A stretch of 49,462 bases of DNA, from contig CAAFZS010000033.1 of the NCBI GenBank assembly GCA_900767595.1, positions 1 to 49,462 of the forward strand. Reading direction: 5' to 3'. The notes under the pieces are model-generated. The model made no database searches and was not told the origin of the DNA. It saw only the letters and a program-made list of their open reading frames with translations. The position numbers and the translations under genes are program-made. This document shows positions 17,293-25,390 of the stretch, one piece after another. The first letter of the stretch is position 1, and the number at the start of each line of letters is the position of its first letter. The DNA is from Bacteroidales bacterium (GTDB taxonomy: Bacteria > Bacteroidota > Bacteroidia > Bacteroidales > Paludibacteraceae).

Positions 17293-18723
17293 TTATTTAA
17301 TTATATTACCAAAGATATCGCGCATCTCACCATTGCGGATGATCACTACGCGATTATTGTAAATGTATTTCTCACTATGCATCGTGCATTGTGCACCACG
17401 CACGACCTCCGACGCGGTAGGCGTCTGAGGCGCAGGACGAACCGATAGACGGGCAGGACAGCCGGCCGGCCTATCCACCATATCGGGCACATAGAAATAT
17501 CCACGCATACCCTTCATTGTGCTGGTATCGCCCTCTTTCGACCAAGTCAACGTATTGTTCGCTTGCAAGAAGAGGTATTGCTTATCACCGGCGTCCAATT
17601 TGTGCGGGTTGATGATGCCGAGGTACGCAACAGCACTTTGCGGACTGAAATTCTCACCGTCAGCAGCGGTAACCTCGATAGTGCGATTATAGAATATAGG
17701 GTTAGCCACTGCGTTGGTCGGTTGAATGAGGTACGGCTCACCTGCTTTGATAGCAATGGTGTTATCGTCTGAGAGATCAATATCTTCAAAGTCTATATTC
17801 AACGTTGTTTTATCGTCACTGAGTGTGCCACTTGTGAACTTGGCTAATTTGGTTGTCGTACCCAAGACATCCTTCACTTCTTTTGCATTTAGATCAAACG
17901 GCAGACAAAAGGTGTTGTACATCTCCGGAACGAGTGAACGACCAAGTTGTATATTCACTTGCTGTCCGTTTGTTTTCCAAATGTTCAGAAGATCCGTGTT
18001 GTCGTCGTTCTCGTCCAGGGTGATGGTCACTTCCCGTATAGCCGACAATACATAACGCTCCTCTTCGATTTGACCACCCTCATTGATTGTGACTTGAGGA
18101 TTAGGGGATGTTGTAGAAGAAGTGGAGAAATGGGCATAATAGATACCTCTAACCTCTTCTTTGGTACTTGTCCAATATTGTCCTTCGGCATACGTGCCTT
18201 CCCCTGCCGTAATATCGCACGGCAAGAACACCGCACCGGCTTGCTGCAAGGCAGCCTTGTCGGCGGCCTCTAGAGGATTGTTATCAAAAGTGGGTCCGAT
18301 ATTAAATACTATTTGGGGCTCGGTCTCTCTTGTGCGCCACGCACCATTTTTAAACTCATACATCTCCGCCCAATCATCGGGCAGTAGAACGGCATAGGCA
18401 GCAGTGACTTTAGTGTCTGAACCCTCTTCAAGAAGTTTAGCCCAACCGCGGAATTTGTCAGCAGCAATATCATTAATCTTGCGATCATCAAGCAGATACT
18501 TCCACTCGGTGTTTGTAAGTGGCCGCCACTCGGCTTCTTCATATTCCTGCCATGTATGTTTGGTAGGTTCATCGGTTGAGAAATAAACGACCTGCCGCTT
18601 ACCATCCCCTGCGTTATGTATCGTAAACGGGTGCGGGATGATGGCTGTTTCTGCCGATGCCGTCGTACACACCGCCGAGGTCACCAGCCCCGCTGCAAAA
18701 AGAAAAAGTTTAATTTTTTTCAT
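17293..18723 (-). CDS. Secreted 476-aa protein with C-terminal motif shared with the giant
   Basis: First gene of the surface unit. Signal peptide MKKIKLFLFAAGLVTSAVCTTASA. Residues about 40-210 follow a FISUMP/DUF1566-like layout known from Bacteroidota secreted proteins (VVYFSTDE, EWRPLTNTEWKYLL, AYAVLLPDDW, AGAVFLPCDI, GQYWTSTKE, IYYAHFS). Residues about 230-420 form a beta-rich domain with AGEPYLIQP and MRGYFYVPD. The tail NRVVIIRNGEMRDIFGNIIK aligns with the giant's tail (RIVILRNGKRYTIDG), suggesting a common sorting or anchoring signal (inference). A heptad repeat at 17375-17402 encodes the linker GAQCTMHSEK before that tail. Binding partner unknown. Confidence 0.85.
   Translation of the reverse strand: MKKIKLFLFAAGLVTSAVCTTASAETAIIPHPFTIHNAGDGKRQVVYFSTDEPTKHTWQEYEEAEWRPLTNTEWKYLLDDRKINDIAADKFRGWAKLLEEGSDTKVTAAYAVLLPDDWAEMYEFKNGAWRTRETEPQIVFNIGPTFDNNPLEAADKAALQQAGAVFLPCDITAGEGTYAEGQYWTSTKEEVRGIYYAHFSTSSTTSPNPQVTINEGGQIEEERYVLSAIREVTITLDENDDNTDLLNIWKTNGQQVNIQLGRSLVPEMYNTFCLPFDLNAKEVKDVLGTTTKLAKFTSGTLSDDKTTLNIDFEDIDLSDDNTIAIKAGEPYLIQPTNAVANPIFYNRTIEVTAADGENFSPQSAVAYLGIINPHKLDAGDKQYLFLQANNTLTWSKEGDTSTMKGMRGYFYVPDMVDRPAGCPARLSVRPAPQTPTASEVVRGAQCTMHSEKYIYNNRVVIIRNGEMRDIFGNIIK
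17375..17402 (-). repeat. Heptad repeats encoding the pre-C-terminal linker
   Basis: Minus-strand units TGCGTGG, TGCACAA, TGCACGA, TGCATAG (period 7) encode part of RGAQCTMHSE, in frame, just before the conserved C-terminal motif of the 476-aa protein. Confidence 0.7.
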
Positions 18724-18753
18724 ATTATTTGTTGTTTTTATTTGTTGTCGAAC

Positions 18754-18773
18754 AACTTTGCGAGTGCAAAGTT
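18754..18773. promoter_or_regulatory. Perfect inverted repeat across the -7 box
   Basis: AACTTTGC, spacer GAGT, GCAAAGTT: an 8-bp perfect inverted repeat. Its right arm is part of the minus-strand -7 box TAACTTTGC. It could be an operator or simply a mirrored promoter element. Confidence 0.45.
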
Positions 18774-18797
18774 ACAACTTTTTTCTCACATACGCAA
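18766..18797 (-). promoter_or_regulatory. Promoter of the surface-protein unit
   Basis: Minus-strand TTG (18797-18795, context TTTGCGTATG), a 20-nt spacer and TAACTTTG (18774-18767). It is the only promoter of this type that I find for the six genes down to 4764. Confidence 0.8.
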
Positions 18798-18849
18798 ATA
18801 AAAAACGATTTTTAACAAAAAATTTGTTAGATTGTCCGCTTTTTTAGGA

Positions 18850-18877
18850 TGAATGGATGAATGAATGGTGAATGGTT
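18850..18877. repeat. GAATGG/GGATGA word repeat
   Basis: GATGAATGGATGAATG then AATGGTGAATGG: degenerate tandem words of 4 and 8 bp. The complementary words recur as the octamer tract at 49203-49233. Confidence 0.6.
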
Positions 18878-18952
18878 GGCACGGTTTTTGTAATGTAGAG
18901 ATAGCAAAAAGAAAATAGGAAACCGAAAAAGTGGTGAAAGTTTCCAAGTTTC

Positions 18953-18983
18953 TTGCATATGTCAGAAAAAAGTAGTACCTTTG
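18953..18983 (+). promoter_or_regulatory. Promoter of the tetR-efflux operon
   Basis: TTG (18953-18955, context TTGCATATG), 20 nt, TACCTTTG (18976-18983). The leader to the ATG at 19038 is about 50 nt and contains a heptad tract. Confidence 0.8.
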
Positions 18984-18994
18984 CAGCGCTTTTT

Positions 18995-19015
18995 GTGGAT
19001 AGTGGATTGTGGATT
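18995..19015 (+). repeat. Heptads in the tetR leader
   Basis: GTGGATA, GTGGATT, GTGGATT: three period-7 units in the predicted 5' untranslated region. Confidence 0.65.
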
Positions 19016-19037
19016 GTAAAACTAATATAAAGATAAA

Positions 19038-19646
19038 ATGGCTGAGAATCAGAAAGAACAGATTTTAGAAGCGGCGAGTGAGAAAATGCGCCTTGCAGGC
19101 ATCCGCTCCGTATCCATTGACGATATCTGCCGCGAGTTGGGAATGTCCAAAAAGACGTTCTATGTCTATTTCGAGACCAAAGATGCACTGGTGGATGCTC
19201 TTCTGCGCCGTCGCGAACAAGCCCAAGAAGACGAATATCTAAAGTCTGTCAAAGGCAAAAACGTGGTGGATATTCTGGTGAGCGCTATTCAGATTCTCAA
19301 GAAACCCCAAGACGTGAGGCAGATACCTCCCGTACTATATGACCTGAAGAAATATTATCCCCAAGCCTTCGCCGAGCACTTGGCACGAGTGAAAGCGCGC
19401 AATAAAGAGTTGTTTCAGTCGTTCTTTGAGGCAGGCGTTCGGGAGAAGGTGTTCCGCGAGGATATAGACCCGAAACTGACGGCAATCCTCTTTGCCAAAC
19501 TGCACGAGTTGATGATTGAAGAACTCGCCACGGCGAAGGATAAAAACCTATGCGCGCGTGTTAGTAAATATGGATTAGATGTGCTGTTCAGAGGAGTCAT
19601 ATCGGAGGAAGGCAGAAGAATGATTGAATTGAAGATTGAAGATTGA
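19038..19646 (+). CDS. TetR/AcrR-family transcriptional regulator
   Basis: A 202-aa repressor-type protein; N-terminal helix-turn-helix at about residues 25-47 (VSIDDICRELGMSKKTFYVYF), followed by an all-helical ligand-binding domain. As first gene of an RND efflux operon it most likely represses its own operon and senses a substrate of the pump (inference from context). The last residues MIELKIED and the stop codon are written in AGATTGA heptads, after which hexamer repeats lead into the TolC-like gene. Confidence 0.92.
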   Translation: MAENQKEQILEAASEKMRLAGIRSVSIDDICRELGMSKKTFYVYFETKDALVDALLRRREQAQEDEYLKSVKGKNVVDILVSAIQILKKPQDVRQIPPVLYDLKKYYPQAFAEHLARVKARNKELFQSFFEAGVREKVFREDIDPKLTAILFAKLHELMIEELATAKDKNLCARVSKYGLDVLFRGVISEEGRRMIELKIED

Positions 19647-19664
19647 GTGAAAGTGAAAGTGAAT
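19626..19664 (+). repeat. Heptad tract with tetR stop, then GTGAAA hexamers
   Basis: GAATTGA, AGATTGA, AGATTGA (19626-19646); the TGA of the last unit is the tetR stop. GTGAAA, GTGAAA, GTGAAT follow at 19647-19664. The text after the hexamers (TAATTTTTAATGATATGAAAAA) is nearly identical to that before the adaptor gene. Confidence 0.8.
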
Positions 19665-19678
19665 TAATTTTTAATGAT

Positions 19679-20977
19679 ATGAAAAAGATTTTAGTAATTG
19701 TAATCTCCTTGTTGACCTTCACGATGATGAAGGCGCAGGAGGGTTTGGTGCTCTCGTTAGACGAAGCGCAGGAGTACGCTGTCAAACAGAACCGCTCCAT
19801 GCAAAACGCATCCTTAGAGGTGCAACGTGCCCACGCGCAACGTTGGCAGACGATAGCTGCGATGCTGCCGCAAGCCGATGCTTCGTTCGGCAGAACGATG
19901 ATGTATGACTCCACTTGGAACGAAAAAACCATCTCCCTCGGTATGCCCGGAGTCAAACCGATGTCTATGTCCCCCTACCAGTTTACGGCTACCGCTTCGA
20001 TCGGTATCAACGGACAAGCGATCGTAGGAGCGTTGCTGCAATCCCTCGCCATCGAGATGCAGGACATCACCCGCAAACAGACGGAAACGGATCTGAGAGG
20101 CAAAGTGATGACATCGTATATGTCGGTGCTCGTGATGGAGGATGTGATTGACCTGCTCGACTCGACCTTAGCGAACATGCAGAAACTGGCGGACCAAACG
20201 AAAGAGATGGTCGCTGTCGGTGCGGCAGAGAGTACACAATACGACCAGATGTTAGTGCGCGTGAATGCGATGAAGAATAACGTGAGTTCGAACAAACGAA
20301 ATGTAGAACTGGCGTATAACGCCTTGCGTGTGCTCTTAGGTGTAGAGGCCGATACGGAGTTATCGCTCACGACCACGATTGATGATGTGGCTACCGGAGA
20401 CAGAGTGCTAAACCTGCTGTCGGAGACCTTTAATATCCACAATAACTACAACTACCAACTGCTCGAAAAGAACGTGGACATGGCCAAGAAGAATATCCAT
20501 ATGGCCGGTTGGGCTTATGGTCCTACCTTGTCGGGGTTCTATCGCTATACAGGACAATACGGAAAAGACGTGTTCACGATGATGTCCTCGCCTCACACGT
20601 TGGGTTTCTCGGTGAGCATGCCTATCTGGTCCAGCGGTCAACGCGCCTCCGGAGTGCACGACAAACGTATCGCCTTACACGAGGCAGAGAACACGCTGGC
20701 AGAGACAACGGATAACCTGAGTATTCAAGATAAACAGTTGCGCTACAATATGACGAATGCGTACGAGATCTTCCTTAACGAGAAAGAGAACATCGAAGTG
20801 TCCGCCAGGGTGATGAGCAATGTGATGAATAAATATACGTGGGGTGCCGCTTCGCTGCTGGAACTGACCAACGCCAGTAACGATGTGATTACCGCCCAAC
20901 AGAGTTATGTGCAAGCCACACTGACGCTGGTGAATGCGTATGTAGAACTCGAGAAGTTCCTGCATAATGAAAAGTAG
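19679..20977 (+). CDS. TolC-family outer membrane efflux protein
   Basis: Outer-membrane exit channel of the RND pump. 432 aa with signal peptide MKKILVIVISLLTFTMMKAQ, then the usual long amphipathic helices in two repeats (LSLDEAQEYAVKQNRSMQNASLEVQRA; LLELTNASNDVITAQQSYVQA near the C terminus). I take the ATG at 19679; an upstream TTG in frame would prefix an implausible SESESEL segment made only of hexamer repeats. It is separated from tetR by 32 bp and from the adaptor by 49 bp, both filled with GTGAAA-type repeats. Confidence 0.92.
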   Translation: MKKILVIVISLLTFTMMKAQEGLVLSLDEAQEYAVKQNRSMQNASLEVQRAHAQRWQTIAAMLPQADASFGRTMMYDSTWNEKTISLGMPGVKPMSMSPYQFTATASIGINGQAIVGALLQSLAIEMQDITRKQTETDLRGKVMTSYMSVLVMEDVIDLLDSTLANMQKLADQTKEMVAVGAAESTQYDQMLVRVNAMKNNVSSNKRNVELAYNALRVLLGVEADTELSLTTTIDDVATGDRVLNLLSETFNIHNNYNYQLLEKNVDMAKKNIHMAGWAYGPTLSGFYRYTGQYGKDVFTMMSSPHTLGFSVSMPIWSSGQRASGVHDKRIALHEAENTLAETTDNLSIQDKQLRYNMTNAYEIFLNEKENIEVSARVMSNVMNKYTWGAASLLELTNASNDVITAQQSYVQATLTLVNAYVELEKFLHNEK

Positions 20978-21012
20978 TGAAAGTGAGAGTGAAAGTAAAA
21001 GTGAAAGTGAAT
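20977..21012 (+). repeat. GTGAAA hexamer tract between tolC-like and hlyD-like genes
   Basis: Six units: GTGAAA, GTGAGA, GTGAAA, GTAAAA, GTGAAA, GTGAAT. The last base of the TolC stop TAG is the first base of the tract. The segment after it (TAAATTTTAATGATATGAAAAA) nearly copies the tolC leader. Confidence 0.8.
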
Positions 21013-21026
21013 TAAATTTTAATGAT

Positions 21027-22031
21027 ATGAAAAAAGTATTTTTATTACTGCCGATGGCGATAATGACCATCGCGTGCAGCCAAACAACTCAGACTACGCA
21101 AGAGGAACGCGTAGAACAAGTATCCACGATGATCTTACAGCAACGTCCTGTAGAGCGTAAGATTCAAGTGTCCAGTAACTTACAGGGCTATCAGACAGTC
21201 AATGTCGCTCCTTCCATTCAAGGAAAGATTGAGCACATCTACGTCGAAGTAGGTGACCGTAAGACGCGAGGCGATATCCTCGTTATGATGGATGAGAACC
21301 AATACAAAACGACGAAACTCATGCTCGGTAATCTCACCATCGAGAAACAACGTATGGACGCCCTTCTGACTTCGGGTTCGGTGAGCCAACAGTCGTACGA
21401 CCAAGTCAAACTGAATTATGACCAAACGAAGGAGAGTGCGGATTTCTTGGAGAAGAACACGTATGTCAAAGCTCCTTTCAATGGTGTCATCTCGGCTAAG
21501 AACTACGAGGACGGCGAACTCTATGCCGGACAACCGATTGTGGTACTCACGCAAATCAATAAACTCAAGACCCTCATCGCTATCCCCGAGTCGTATTTCC
21601 CGTTAGTGAAGGTGGGTATGAAGTTGACGGTTAAGTCGGAGATCTATCCCGACAAGACCTTCCCTGCTTCTATCGAAGTCGTTTATCCGACCATCGATCC
21701 TTCCACCCACACGTTCCAATGCAAGGTGGTTATTCCCAACGAGAACGAACTGCTTCGTCCGGGTATGTATGTAACGACCACCGTAGGTTTGGGTAAGGCG
21801 AACATCATCACCGTTCCTTACCAATCGGTAGAGAAACTGGTGGGTGCTAACGACCGCTACGTCTTCCTTAATAATAACGGGCGCGCGCAACGCGTAGGCG
21901 TTGAATTGGGGCAACGCGTAGATGAAGAAATAGAAATCATCGCTCCCGAGATTGTACCCGGTGCCGAATATGTGTACGTGGGACAGCATAAACTCGTAGA
22001 TGGAGTGAGGCTCAACGTGATTAATCAATAG
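21027..22031 (+). CDS. RND efflux periplasmic adaptor (HlyD/MFP family), lipoprotein
   Basis: Adaptor linking the inner-membrane pump to the TolC-like channel. 334 aa, start MKKVFLLLPMAIMTIAC with a lipobox cysteine at 17, so anchored by lipid. It has the barrel-sandwich segments (TVNVAPSIQGKIEHIYVEVGDRKTRGDIL ... YVKAPFNGVISAKNYEDGELYAGQ), a short helical hairpin between them and a C-terminal beta-barrel. The ATG at 21027 is preferred over one at 20967, which would add only the repeat-encoded SESESESKSESE. The stop's G starts the mini-hairpin array. Confidence 0.93.
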   Translation: MKKVFLLLPMAIMTIACSQTTQTTQEERVEQVSTMILQQRPVERKIQVSSNLQGYQTVNVAPSIQGKIEHIYVEVGDRKTRGDILVMMDENQYKTTKLMLGNLTIEKQRMDALLTSGSVSQQSYDQVKLNYDQTKESADFLEKNTYVKAPFNGVISAKNYEDGELYAGQPIVVLTQINKLKTLIAIPESYFPLVKVGMKLTVKSEIYPDKTFPASIEVVYPTIDPSTHTFQCKVVIPNENELLRPGMYVTTTVGLGKANIITVPYQSVEKLVGANDRYVFLNNNGRAQRVGVELGQRVDEEIEIIAPEIVPGAEYVYVGQHKLVDGVRLNVINQ

Positions 22032-22183
22032 ACCGCCTACGGCTGAAAGACCGCACTGCGTGCTGAAAGACCGGGCAAAGCCCTGAATGACCGGCTACGC
22101 CTGTAAGACCGGAGCAAAGCTCCTGAATGATAATCGTACAGCGCAGCGGTCCTACAACGAAGTGGTCCTTCAGCGAAGCGATC
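22031..22183 (+). repeat. Array of eight mini-hairpin units with covarying arms
   Basis: Five forward units then three inverted ones. Forward: GACC followed by GCC-TAC-GGC, GCAC-TGC-GTGC, GGGC-AAA-GCCC, GGC-TAC-GCC and GGAGC-AAA-GCTCC, each followed by TGAAA, TGAAT or TGTAA. Inverted (read on minus): GACC GC-TGC-GC TGTAC, GACC AC-TTC-GT TGTAG, GATC GC-TTC-GC TGAAG. Arms vary from 2 to 5 bp and in sequence but always pair; loops are TAC, TGC, AAA or TTC. It fills the hlyD-RND gap and stays open in the RND frame from 22087. Related units occur in dxs (2661-2710). No known repeat family is recognised. Confidence 0.85.
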
Positions 22184-22200
22184 AAAAAACAAAGTTTATT

Positions 22201-25200
22201 ATGGCAATATATAAATCAGCGATACAAAAACCGGTAACGACAGCCCTTATCTTTGTGGCGGTTATCGTGATTGGTCTGTACAGCTTCTCACAGCTGCCTA
22301 TTGACCAGTTCCCCGAGATGGATCCACCGTACGTGACGGTGATGACCACTTATCCGGGTGCTTCTGCCTCCGAGATGGAGACGAACGTGACGAAGGTGTT
22401 AGAGAATGCTCTTAACTCCGTCGATCACCTTAAACACTTGACTTCCCAATCGAAGGATAACATATCGATGGTGACCCTCGAATTGGAGTGGGGTGAAGAT
22501 ATTGACGAGGCGGTAAACGATATACGGTCGTTCGTGGATATGACCAAAGATAACCTGCCCGATAACTGCGGTACGCCGGTGATCTTTAAGTTCTCGACTT
22601 CGTCTATGCCTATCGCCCAATACTCGTTCACTGCGGACGAGAGTTATGCGGGATTGGATAAACTGCTCAACGACGAGATCGTACCACAACTCAGCCATAT
22701 CGACGGTATCGGTAACGTGTCCTTATCCGGTTCGCCCGAGCGGTATGTCTATGTCGATTGTGACCAACAGAAGTTAGACGCCTACGGCTTGAGCCTGGAG
22801 CAGATTGGCCAGGTGGTGAGTGCGAATAACCTCAACCTCAGTTCGGGTACGGTGAAGATGGTGAAGGAGCAGTATCAGATGCAGGTTCGGTCGGAGTTCA
22901 TCGACAGCCGCGAGATACGCGACTTGATGGTGACCATCACCCCGAAGGGGCAGCCCGTCTTCATTCGCGATATAGCCACGGTGCGCGATACGATCAAGGA
23001 CCTGAGTCTGGACGAGAAGACGAACGGACGTGAGTCGGTGCGTCTGATTGTCGCCAAGCAGACCGGTGCTAACACCGTGAAGGTCTGCGAGAACGTGAAA
23101 GCGGAGTTGGCGAAGATACAGAAACAGATTCCGTCGGATATTAAGATTGAGCAGATCTATGAGTCGTCGGAGAACATCCGTAACTCCATTAACTCGTTGG
23201 AGGAATCGGTGCTGTATGCCTTGCTGTTCGTGGTATTGGTAGTGCTGTTCTTCCTCGGCCGTTGGCGCGCCACGATCATCATCTCGCTTACGATTCCTAT
23301 CTCGCTTATTGTAGCGTTCGCTTACCTTAAACTAGTGGATTCGTCGATTAACATCATCTCACTTTGTTCGTTGACGATTGCCATTGGTATGGTGGTGGAT
23401 GATGCTATTGTGGTATTGGAGAACATCACCAAACACGTGGAGCGCGGTGAGAACCCGCGTGAAGCAGCTATCTACGCCACGAACGAGGTGTGGGTATCCG
23501 TTATTGCAACGACCTTAGTGCTGGTGGTAGTTTTCGTGCCGCTGACGATGATTAATGGTCAAGCCGGTGTGATGTTCCACGAGTTAGGGTGGATCGTGAC
23601 GATCGTGTGCTGTACGTCCACGGTGGTGGCTATCACGTTAACGCCGATGCTGGCTTCTAAACTGCTCAAACCGAAGAAAGTGCATGTAGATGAGAACGGT
23701 AACCTCATTGACGACGAAGCGGGTCAGAAGAACTGGTACGACCGTACGGTGGTGGCGTTGCTCGATAAGATTGACGACGGGTATGCCCGTTCGCTCGGTT
23801 GGTGCTTGAAACATAAAGCATTGACGTTCCTTATCTTAGGAGTGTTCTTTGCGGCATCGTTGTTGCCTTTGTTTATGGGAAAGATCGGTTTCGACTTTAT
23901 GAAACCGCAAGATAACGGTCGTCTGTCGGTTACGGTTCAGTTGCAACGCGGTACGCGTATTGAGCAGACGCTGAAGACGGCTCGTAAGTTAGAGGCTCGT
24001 TTCTACGAGTTATGCCCGGAGATCCAACTCATCAACACTTCTGCCGGTTCGAACGATGATGCGTCTATCTCGGCCTTGTTCTCGTCGACGATGAACAACA
24101 AGATCTCGATGACGATCCGTACCAACAAGAAATGGCAACGTGACCGCTCTATCTTCGAGATTGCGGAGGTGCTGCGTCAGGAGATGGCCCGTTATCCGGA
24201 GATCACCGAGTATCAAGCTAATACCGGTAGCGGTATGGGTGGCGGTGGCGCTCAGACGGTGGATGTAGAGATTTATGGTTACGATTTTGCGGCTACTTCT
24301 GCTTTAGCAGAGAAGTGCAAATACTTAGCTAAACAACTGCCCGGAGCACGTGACGTGAACGTGAGCCGTGAGGATGACCGTCCGGAAATCAATATCACGA
24401 TTGATAAGGAGAAAGCCTCCCGTCTGGGACTGACTTCGGCTACGATATCCACGTATCTGCGTAACCGTGTCAATGGTATGAACAGCGGTTACCTCAAAGA
24501 AGACGGTTCGGAATATGACATCTTAGTCCGCCTTAAAGAAGATAACCGTAACTCGTTGTCGGACATCTTGGATTTCTCGTTGCCTACGGCTACGGGAGGA
24601 AAGGTTAAGTTGAGCGAGGTGGCTTCGATCGGTGAGTATTGGGCACCGCCTACGATTGAGCGTAAGGCCCGTCAACGTATTGTGACCGTACACGTGTATC
24701 CGTACGATATCTCCTTGGGCGAACTCGCTAACGAACTGGAAACGAAGGTGATGCCGGAGCTCGACTTCCCGACAGGTTATTCCTATCGTTTGGCAGGTAC
24801 GTTTGAGACCCAACAAGAGACCTTCGGTAACTTAGGCTTGCTGGCCTTGCTCATTATCCTGCTTGTGTATATCGTGATGGCTTCGCAGTTCGAGTCCTTC
24901 TCGTATCCGGGAATCATTATGTTTGCTATACCTTTCGCTATTTCGGGTGTGCTTATCGCGTTATGGATGACGGGCAGGTCGCTGGATATGGTCGGTGCGA
25001 TGGGTCTTGTACTGTTGGCAGGTATCGTGGTGAAGAACGGTATTGTGCTGGTTGACTATATCAACCTTATGCGTGAGCGTAACCTGCCCTTGGATGAGGC
25101 AATTATGGTTTCGGGTAGAAGTCGTATCCGTCCTGTGCTGATGACGGCGTTTACCACTATCCTGGGTATGGTGCCGATGGCAGTTAGTAATGGTGAAGGT

Positions 25201-25389
25201 GCCGAGATGTGGCAGCCGTTAGGTATCGTCGTTATCGGTGGTTTGACGGTATCCACGTTCTTGACGCTGTATATTGTACCCGTTATGTATGGCGCGATCA
25301 CAAAAGAGGACGAAGCCGCTAAACTGCGCAAGTTACGTGAGAAGTTTATCTTTATGGATATTAAAGTTCCTTCAAAAAACGATAAGTAG
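22201..25389 (+). CDS. RND-family efflux transporter permease (AcrB/HAE1-like)
   Basis: Proton-driven inner-membrane pump, 1062 aa, normal for HAE1-type RND proteins. It starts MAIYKSAIQKPVTTALIFVA (first membrane helix) with the PEMDPPYVTV segment after it; the proton-relay Asp pair is in IAIGMVVDDAIVVLENI near residues 395-411; twelve membrane segments in the usual two blocks with large periplasmic loops. Substrate cannot be told, though drugs or bile-like compounds are usual. I use the ATG at 22201; an ATG at 22087 is in frame but lies inside the mini-hairpin array. Partner genes are directly upstream. Confidence 0.95.
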   Translation: MAIYKSAIQKPVTTALIFVAVIVIGLYSFSQLPIDQFPEMDPPYVTVMTTYPGASASEMETNVTKVLENALNSVDHLKHLTSQSKDNISMVTLELEWGEDIDEAVNDIRSFVDMTKDNLPDNCGTPVIFKFSTSSMPIAQYSFTADESYAGLDKLLNDEIVPQLSHIDGIGNVSLSGSPERYVYVDCDQQKLDAYGLSLEQIGQVVSANNLNLSSGTVKMVKEQYQMQVRSEFIDSREIRDLMVTITPKGQPVFIRDIATVRDTIKDLSLDEKTNGRESVRLIVAKQTGANTVKVCENVKAELAKIQKQIPSDIKIEQIYESSENIRNSINSLEESVLYALLFVVLVVLFFLGRWRATIIISLTIPISLIVAFAYLKLVDSSINIISLCSLTIAIGMVVDDAIVVLENITKHVERGENPREAAIYATNEVWVSVIATTLVLVVVFVPLTMINGQAGVMFHELGWIVTIVCCTSTVVAITLTPMLASKLLKPKKVHVDENGNLIDDEAGQKNWYDRTVVALLDKIDDGYARSLGWCLKHKALTFLILGVFFAASLLPLFMGKIGFDFMKPQDNGRLSVTVQLQRGTRIEQTLKTARKLEARFYELCPEIQLINTSAGSNDDASISALFSSTMNNKISMTIRTNKKWQRDRSIFEIAEVLRQEMARYPEITEYQANTGSGMGGGGAQTVDVEIYGYDFAATSALAEKCKYLAKQLPGARDVNVSREDDRPEINITIDKEKASRLGLTSATISTYLRNRVNGMNSGYLKEDGSEYDILVRLKEDNRNSLSDILDFSLPTATGGKVKLSEVASIGEYWAPPTIERKARQRIVTVHVYPYDISLGELANELETKVMPELDFPTGYSYRLAGTFETQQETFGNLGLLALLIILLVYIVMASQFESFSYPGIIMFAIPFAISGVLIALWMTGRSLDMVGAMGLVLLAGIVVKNGIVLVDYINLMRERNLPLDEAIMVSGRSRIRPVLMTAFTTILGMVPMAVSNGEGAEMWQPLGIVVIGGLTVSTFLTLYIVPVMYGAITKEDEAAKLRKLREKFIFMDIKVPSKNDK

Positions 25390-25390
25390 T

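Larger units (their letters stand above)
18724..19037. other. Divergent intergenic region between surface unit and efflux operon
   Basis: 314 bp without a credible gene. From left to right it holds the minus-strand promoter of the surface unit (18766-18797) with an inverted repeat over its -7 box, a degenerate repeat of GAATG/GGATG words (18850-18877), the plus-strand tetR promoter (18953-18983), and three heptads in the tetR leader (18995-19015). A TetR operator is expected here; I could not single one out with confidence. Confidence 0.75.

Noticed and set aside
16017..18723. Insertion sequence or phage remnant around the DUF1016 gene
   Set aside because: No transposase, integrase, terminal inverted repeats or target duplications could be seen.
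19643..19678. N-terminal SESESEL extension of the TolC-like protein
   Set aside because: It needs a TTG start and consists only of hexamer repeat; a proper signal peptide begins at the ATG at 19679.
20967..21026. N-terminal SESESESKSESE extension of the adaptor
   Set aside because: It would bury the lipoprotein signal behind 20 charged residues; the ATG at 21027 gives a normal lipobox.
22031..22183. CRISPR array
   Set aside because: Units are only about 18-22 bp, the supposed repeat itself varies, there are no unique spacers of equal length, the orientation flips midway and no cas genes are present.
22087..22200. 38-codon extension of the RND pump through the hairpin array
   Set aside because: The first membrane helix starts at MAIYKSAIQKP (22201) as in homologues; the upstream frame is open only because of the repeat text.
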